DNA of 64,000 nt, from positions 1 through 64,000 of the forward strand of contig CACZUR010000018.1 in NCBI GenBank assembly GCA_902784435.1. The letters are read 5' to 3'. This DNA is from an uncultured Bacteroidia bacterium. Its GTDB lineage: Bacteria; Bacteroidota; Bacteroidia; Bacteroidales; UBA932. The translations under genes were made by a program, and so were the position numbers. This document shows, one piece after another, positions 59,640 to 64,000 of this stretch. Under the pieces are notes generated by a model, which had not been told where the DNA came from, ran no database searches, and saw only the letters and a program-made list of their open reading frames with translations. Position 1 is the stretch's first letter. Every line of letters starts with the position of its first letter.

Positions 59640-60860
59640 TTATTTGAGAATTTTTTTGATGCGTTCCAGTCTGCCGTCCACGGGTGCGGGCTCAATGCCC
59701 AGCAGTTCGCACAGCAGGGGGTAAAGGTCTATGTTGCGGAAGGCCGAATTCTCCCCTTCGGTAAAGGGCGCTTCGTAGCCCCGCTTGAAGTCCGGTCCCA
59801 CGGCACGGAAGGCCACCATCATGTCCGGCTCCGTGCAGTCGTACCCGTGGGCGCCCTTGTTCTTGGACGGGGAGAAGTTGAACTGCCATCCCAGGTCCGG
59901 GGCCACGATAATGTCGCCCAGACGGTCCGAGGTACCGTAGTGCAGGTATTCCGGCACTTCTCCGTGCTTCCAGACGCTCAGGTGTTCCAGGCCCTTGAGG
60001 CGGTTGTACAGGCTGTCCACATAGCCTTCTTTGACCCAGATGCTGGTGGGTGTATGGCCCACGATGTGTTCTATCCATTCTTCCGGCACATTGCCGTGCC
60101 AGGGGATGAATCGCTCCGGGGAAATGTCTTCCATGCCGTGGTCTCCGGCCAGGATGAAGTTGATCCTGTTCCCGTACGGCAGGGCCTTCAGGCGCAGGTA
60201 CAGGGCGTGCATGAGGCTGTCCATGTGCTCGGCCATCTCTTTGGTTTCGGCCGATATGGGACCGTACTCGTGGCCCGTGTGGTCCGGCTCGTCAAAGTAA
60301 CCCATCACCAGGCGGGGACGCTGGTCTTCCGGGAGGCTCATCAGGCGGACGATCTCTTCGACGCGCTCCTCGAAACTCCAGTGCGGCTGCTCGTCCCACA
60401 TGCGCCAGTAGGTGGGATAGGTGTCGCAGATTTTGATGTCCGAGCCCACCCAGTAGATGACGCCGGTCTTTACGCCCTGCTTCTGGGCCGTTACCCAGAT
60501 GGGCTCCCCGCGGTAGTAGTAAGGGTCGTAGCGGCAGTTCTCGTCGCCCATGGAGTAGGTGTACTGCCGGCCGGGGTCCCAGTAGCTGTTGTTCACCAGG
60601 CCGTGATGGTCCGGTACCAGGCCTGTGGCCATGGTATAGTGGTTGGGGAAGGTAGAGGACGGGAACGAGGGCTCCATGCGGGCCTTTACGCCCACGGTGG
60701 CCAGGGAATCGAAGAAGGGCATCTCGTAATAGTCGGGATAGTCCCAGCGGCTGCCGTCCAGGGAAATGATGACGGTGTAATTGTCTCTGCGGGCCTTGCA
60801 GGCGGGAAGCAGAAGGGTCAGGCCGGCCGCCAGCATCAGGAATCTGAATAGTTTACGCAT
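59640..60860 (-). CDS. Type I phosphodiesterase/nucleotide pyrophosphatase family lipoprotein
   Basis: A 406-residue lipoprotein (LLLPAC, Cys21) of the alkaline-phosphatase superfamily. SLDGSRWDYPD gives the first metal Asp and PSFPSSTFPNHYTMATGLVPDHHGLV holds the nucleophile Thr. YFDEPDHTGHEYGP and LAGDHGMEDI carry further metal-binding Asp/His, and GAHGYDCTEPDMMVAF the last His. Family enzymes cleave phosphodiesters or pyrophosphates of nucleotides, sugars or lipids outside the cytoplasm. It has its own TAAATTTG box at 60886-60893 and is first in an operon with the NagB/PIG-L fusion. Confidence 0.9.
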   Translation of the reverse strand: MRKLFRFLMLAAGLTLLLPACKARRDNYTVIISLDGSRWDYPDYYEMPFFDSLATVGVKARMEPSFPSSTFPNHYTMATGLVPDHHGLVNNSYWDPGRQYTYSMGDENCRYDPYYYRGEPIWVTAQKQGVKTGVIYWVGSDIKICDTYPTYWRMWDEQPHWSFEERVEEIVRLMSLPEDQRPRLVMGYFDEPDHTGHEYGPISAETKEMAEHMDSLMHALYLRLKALPYGNRINFILAGDHGMEDISPERFIPWHGNVPEEWIEHIVGHTPTSIWVKEGYVDSLYNRLKGLEHLSVWKHGEVPEYLHYGTSDRLGDIIVAPDLGWQFNFSPSKNKGAHGYDCTEPDMMVAFRAVGPDFKRGYEAPFTEGENSAFRNIDLYPLLCELLGIEPAPVDGRLERIKKILK

Positions 60861-60885
60861 AGTAGTAGTTCCGTATAGAATCCTA

Positions 60886-60915
60886 CAAATTTAACAAAAA
60901 AATTTTTTATCTTTG
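60886..60915. promoter_or_regulatory. Divergent promoters: phosphodiesterase and esterase/dipeptidase genes
   Basis: A minus-strand TAAATTTG lies at 60886-60893 and a plus-strand TATCTTTG at 60908-60915, between starts at 60860 and 60933. Confidence 0.55.
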
Positions 60916-60932
60916 AGAAAAATTGAAGGACT

Positions 60933-62843
60933 ATGCGACGTTCCCTATTTGTGCTTCTGATCGTGCTGTCGGCAGCCTGCGCACCCAAGACTCAGCCCGC
61001 CACGGGCATTTCCAGCCCGGACCTGGGTTGGCTCTTCCTGGACAAGGGCCCCTATACCCTCACCACCCATGTGGACGCGGCGCCCGGTCCGGCCACTTTC
61101 CAGCTGGTCAGGGACCTTTCCCTCATGGCCGATACCCCGGACGTGGTGTTCTCCACCACCACGGAAGTGTCCCCGGACAGCATGCTCACCGTGAAACTGG
61201 GCCAGGTCGAGCCCGGTTTTTACCAGGTGCGGCTACGGGACACCGTGCGCTGGAACATCGGCTTCCGCCCGGACCAGGTGGTGAGCCCGCCGGATGCCCC
61301 GGCAGACTTTGACGCCTTCTGGACCCAGACGCTGGAGGCCCTGGAGCAGGTGCCCCTGGAGCCCGTCCTCACGGAAGTGCCCGAGTATTCCAATGCGCTT
61401 CGCACCACCTATCAGGTGCGGTACGCTTCGCTGGACGGGGCCATCGCCGGCGGTGTCCTCTGCGTGCCCAACGCTCCCGGCAAATACCCGGTGGTCATCA
61501 ATTACATGGGCTACGGGGCCGATGTCTACTATTACGACCCTTCCTCGGCCCCGGACCGGATTGAATTCCTGGTGAGCGTCCGGGACCAGGGCATTTTCAA
61601 GGAAGGACAGGAACGCTGGATAGACCGCGGTATCGACGCGAAAGAGCAGTTCTACTACCGCGGCGCCTTCTGCGACGTCAAGCGCGCCGTGGACTTCGCG
61701 GCCTCCTATGAGAAGGCGGACCCGGAACGCATGGTGGCCTGGGGCGAAAGCCAGGGCGGCGCCTTCACCTTCGTGGCCGCCGCGCTGGACAGCCGCATCA
61801 AGGCCATCGCCCCTGCGGTGCCTTTCCTCGGAGATTATGCAGACTATGCCCGCATCGTGTGGTGGCCCGTGCATGAGGTCTTTGAAACGGCCGATGCCCA
61901 GGGCCTGCCCCGGGAACAAGTGCTGGAGATGCTGCGCTACTTCGATGTGAAGAACTTCGCCCCGCGCATCACCTGCCCGGTGTACATGTCTTTCGGCCTG
62001 CAGGATCCCACCTGCCCGCCGCATACCAACTTTTCCATCTATAACAACCTGGGAACCAAGGACAAACGCTTCTACTGCGTGCCCACCTGCGGCCATGCCA
62101 TGTGGCAGGAACCTTCCTGGACGGCGGAGCGCAGCGCTTTCCTGGACCGGTATCTGGGCACGGCCGGCGCCCTGGAGGCCGATGCATCGGCCTTCGTGAA
62201 TGTGACGGACGTGGTGCCGGACGCCATCCTGGAAATCCGCTACTTCGGCACGTATAATTTTGTGGGCGCGCGCGTAGACGGCTACCTGGAGCCCGTGGCG
62301 CTCATGACCCGCGCGGGGGCCGAGCACCTGAAGGCCGTGAGCGACGACGTGAAGGCCCAGGGCTACCGGCTCAAGATTTATGACGCCTATCGTCCGCAGT
62401 GCGCCGTAGACCATTTCTGCCGTTGGGGAGCGGACTTGAAGGCCACCGAGATGAAGCCCTACTTCTATCCCAACGAAGACAAGGCCCATCTGTTCGAGCG
62501 CGGATACATCGCGGAAAAGAGCGGCCATTCCCGCGGCAGCACCCTGGACCTGACCCTGTTTGACATGGCCACGGGCAAGGAACTGGACATGGGCGGCGTA
62601 CACGACTGGTTCGGCCCCGAGAGTCACCCGGACTACTGCGGCAACCCGGACACGGACCAGTACATTCCCGTGGAAGGCGGCATTACCGAACAGCAGTTCC
62701 ACAACCGGCAAATCCTGCGGAGGGCCATGCTGCGCCACGGATTCAAGCCCTACGACTGCGAGTGGTGGCACTTCACCCTGGAAAACGAGCCCTTCCCCAA
62801 TACTTATTTCACCTTCCCCAACAAAACGCTCCGGCAGCCGTAA
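60933..62843 (+). CDS. Fusion of an acetylxylan-esterase (CE7) domain and a VanX-type D-Ala-D-Ala dipeptidase
   Basis: A 636-residue lipoprotein (VLSAAC, Cys16). Residues about 115-410 are an AXE1/CE7 alpha/beta-hydrolase: Ser273 in GESQGG, Asp358 in GLQDPTCPP, His388 in CGHAM. Residues about 415-636 are an M15D peptidase: DAYRP, SGHSRGSTLD (zinc ligands His532 and Asp539) and EWWHF (Glu610 base, His613 ligand). The order of domains and the linker near 410-420 are clear. The combined enzyme could deacetylate and trim a cell-wall peptide or glycan; that is inference. It has its own promoter and is divergent from the amino-sugar operon. Confidence 0.9.
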   Translation: MRRSLFVLLIVLSAACAPKTQPATGISSPDLGWLFLDKGPYTLTTHVDAAPGPATFQLVRDLSLMADTPDVVFSTTTEVSPDSMLTVKLGQVEPGFYQVRLRDTVRWNIGFRPDQVVSPPDAPADFDAFWTQTLEALEQVPLEPVLTEVPEYSNALRTTYQVRYASLDGAIAGGVLCVPNAPGKYPVVINYMGYGADVYYYDPSSAPDRIEFLVSVRDQGIFKEGQERWIDRGIDAKEQFYYRGAFCDVKRAVDFAASYEKADPERMVAWGESQGGAFTFVAAALDSRIKAIAPAVPFLGDYADYARIVWWPVHEVFETADAQGLPREQVLEMLRYFDVKNFAPRITCPVYMSFGLQDPTCPPHTNFSIYNNLGTKDKRFYCVPTCGHAMWQEPSWTAERSAFLDRYLGTAGALEADASAFVNVTDVVPDAILEIRYFGTYNFVGARVDGYLEPVALMTRAGAEHLKAVSDDVKAQGYRLKIYDAYRPQCAVDHFCRWGADLKATEMKPYFYPNEDKAHLFERGYIAEKSGHSRGSTLDLTLFDMATGKELDMGGVHDWFGPESHPDYCGNPDTDQYIPVEGGITEQQFHNRQILRRAMLRHGFKPYDCEWWHFTLENEPFPNTYFTFPNKTLRQP

Positions 62844-62860
62844 AAATTTTTAAAAAACAT

Positions 62861-62890
62861 TTTGAGAATAGAAAAATTGTTGTACCTTTG
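62861..62890 (+). promoter_or_regulatory. Promoter of the TonB-dependent receptor-like gene
   Basis: TTTG at 62861-62864, an 18-nt spacer and TACCTTTG at 62883-62890, a good Bacteroidetes -33/-7 pair. The start codon follows 29 nt later. Confidence 0.68.
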
Positions 62891-62919
62891 CAGTGTACTA
62901 TTAAACTATTACACTAGAA

Positions 62920-64000
62920 ATGAAGCAACTTCTCGTATTCTCGATGCTGCTGCTGACCACGCTTTCGGCCGGCGCCAAGAACGACTGGAAAGGAAAAGTG
63001 GTGGACCAGAACGGTGAGCCCGTGGCCTATGCCAATGTGGCCGTGCTGTCCAAGGCCGACTCTACCGTCGTGTGCGGTGCCGTCACGGAAGAAGACGGCA
63101 GCTTCCATATCGTCACCTCCGAGACCGACGGCATCATGATGGTGGCCATGCTGGGTTACCAAACCCGGTATTTCGCCCCCGTAGACGGCATGGTGATTAC
63201 CCTGCCGGAAGACACCGCCGTCCTGGAAGCGGCGGCTGTCCAGGCCATTATGCCAAAAACCAAGCTCACCGGAGAGGGGCTGCAGACCAGCGTACGCGGC
63301 TCGGTGCTGGAGCATGTGGGAAGTGCCGGTGACGTGCTGGCCAAGACCCCGGGCATCATCAAGGGCGCCAACGGCCTGGAAGTGATCGGGAAGGGAGCGC
63401 CCATGATCTATATCAACGGCCGGCGGGTGACGGACGCCACGGAGCTGGAACGTCTTCGCAGTGACGAGATTCAGAACGTGGAGGTGATTACTAATCCCGG
63501 ACCGCAGTACGACGCCACCGTGCGTGCCGTGGTGCGCATCAAGACCATCCGTCGGCAGGGAGAAGGCTTCGGCTTTAACCTGGATGCCTCCGACGCCCAG
63601 TCCCTGCGCTGGGCCAGGGGGAACGACCCCTTCGGCGGCGTGAACGTGAATTACCGCACCGGCGGCGTGGACATTTTCGGCGGCGTCAACTACCAGGGGA
63701 ACACCTCCCGACAGGTGAGTGACTTGGAGAAAAGGAGTTTCGGCAAGCAGGCCGACGGCTCCGACTGGCAGTTCGAAAACAAGGGAGACCTGCTGAATGA
63801 ATACATGGGAAGTTCCCTGTATGGAAATGCCGGCATCAACTGGCAGCTGGCCGACAATCACTTCCTGGGCGGAAAGGTGGAGTGGGGCCGTACCCTTACA
63901 TACGATGTGAGCACCCTGGTGCACGACCAGGTGTTCGAGAACGGCGTCCAGGTAGACCAGCTTTCTACCCTGTCCCGGGACACCATGGGCGACCATGCCC
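62920..64000 (+). CDS. TonB-dependent receptor-like outer-membrane protein, N-terminal part
   Basis: A partial frame open to the window end (360 residues visible). The signal peptide is residues 1-19 (LLLTTLSAGA). A carboxypeptidase-D-regulatory-like beta-sandwich follows (WKGKVVDQNGEPVAYANVAVLSKADSTVVCGAVTEEDGSF), then a TonB plug (VLEHVGSAGDVLAKTPGIIKGANGLEVIGKGAPMIYINGRRV, ELERLRSDEIQNVEVITNPGPQYDA), then barrel strands. This is the OMP_b-brl_3 style of receptor. No ligand is evident, and no susD-like gene is seen before the edge. Confidence 0.9.
   Translation, partial: MKQLLVFSMLLLTTLSAGAKNDWKGKVVDQNGEPVAYANVAVLSKADSTVVCGAVTEEDGSFHIVTSETDGIMMVAMLGYQTRYFAPVDGMVITLPEDTAVLEAAAVQAIMPKTKLTGEGLQTSVRGSVLEHVGSAGDVLAKTPGIIKGANGLEVIGKGAPMIYINGRRVTDATELERLRSDEIQNVEVITNPGPQYDATVRAVVRIKTIRRQGEGFGFNLDASDAQSLRWARGNDPFGGVNVNYRTGGVDIFGGVNYQGNTSRQVSDLEKRSFGKQADGSDWQFENKGDLLNEYMGSSLYGNAGINWQLADNHFLGGKVEWGRTLTYDVSTLVHDQVFENGVQVDQLSTLSRDTMGDHA

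Noticed and set aside
1-64000. tRNA, rRNA, prophage and insertion-sequence genes
   Set aside because: I looked for tRNA TPsiC-like segments, DDE transposases, integrases and phage structural genes and saw none apart from the RAYT.

Overview
The window reads as a chromosome segment of a high-GC member of the Bacteroidales. The evidence is the promoter type (TAnnTTTG -7 boxes in most promoter-bearing intergenic gaps), many lipoproteins and outer-membrane barrels, a BtuG/BtuB pair, a NigD-like lipoprotein, an S46 dipeptidyl-peptidase, an EF-G2-type paralogue and a NagB/PIG-L fusion, all characteristic of gut Bacteroidetes. I cannot place it below order level; GC content and repeats suggest an uncultured lineage rather than Bacteroides itself. 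There are no rRNA or tRNA genes, no CRISPR array and no prophage. It is mostly core genome with accessory islands of repeats.

Layout. 1-3.1 kb: minus-strand sdhB (start only), sdhA and ruvB. 3.1-3.4 kb: an AT-rich divergent gap. 3.3-13.9 kb: plus-strand mfd, coaX, an OMP, a TPR protein, lptC, a SurA/PpiD-like foldase and ychF. 13.9-15.7 kb: minus-strand galK and a CpXC protein. 15.7-18.6 kb: an accessory module with a REP-associated tyrosine transposase (RAYT) and a secreted EEP-family nuclease, bracketed by two palindromic repeat arrays in opposite orientation. 18.6-33.6 kb: thioredoxin-like lipoprotein; metalloprotease/propeller/barrel protein; thyA; two tandem SNF symporters, the second frameshifted; folA; mutS; galM; NigD-like lipoprotein; ECF sigma factor with a membrane-anchored barrel protein; rnhB. 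33.7-41.9 kb: DPP7-like S46 peptidase, Mrp ATPase, YfhO membrane protein carrying an in-frame palindromic element, glycosyltransferase, FISUMP-type lipoprotein. 41.9-42.75 kb: a gene-free region with two unrelated tandem arrays (22-bp and 53-bp periods). 42.75-51.2 kb: OMP, EF-G2-like factor, GH92 glycosidase, and a cobalamin riboswitch-btuG-btuB operon. 51.2-64 kb: transglutaminase-like lipoprotein, small lipoproteins, an amino-sugar cluster (phosphodiesterase, NagB/PIG-L fusion, nagB, membrane AraC regulator), an acetylxylan-esterase/VanX-type fusion, and the start of a TonB-dependent receptor-like protein.

How the genes fit together. There are housekeeping functions (succinate/fumarate redox, DNA repair, thymidylate/folate, CoA, LPS export and OMP folding), nutrient capture (B12 uptake under riboswitch control; mannoside, galactose and amino-sugar use) and peptide scavenging. 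The most unusual items are the RAYT module, the two arrays at 42 kb, the esterase/dipeptidase fusion, and the EF-G paralogue whose catalytic His is replaced.
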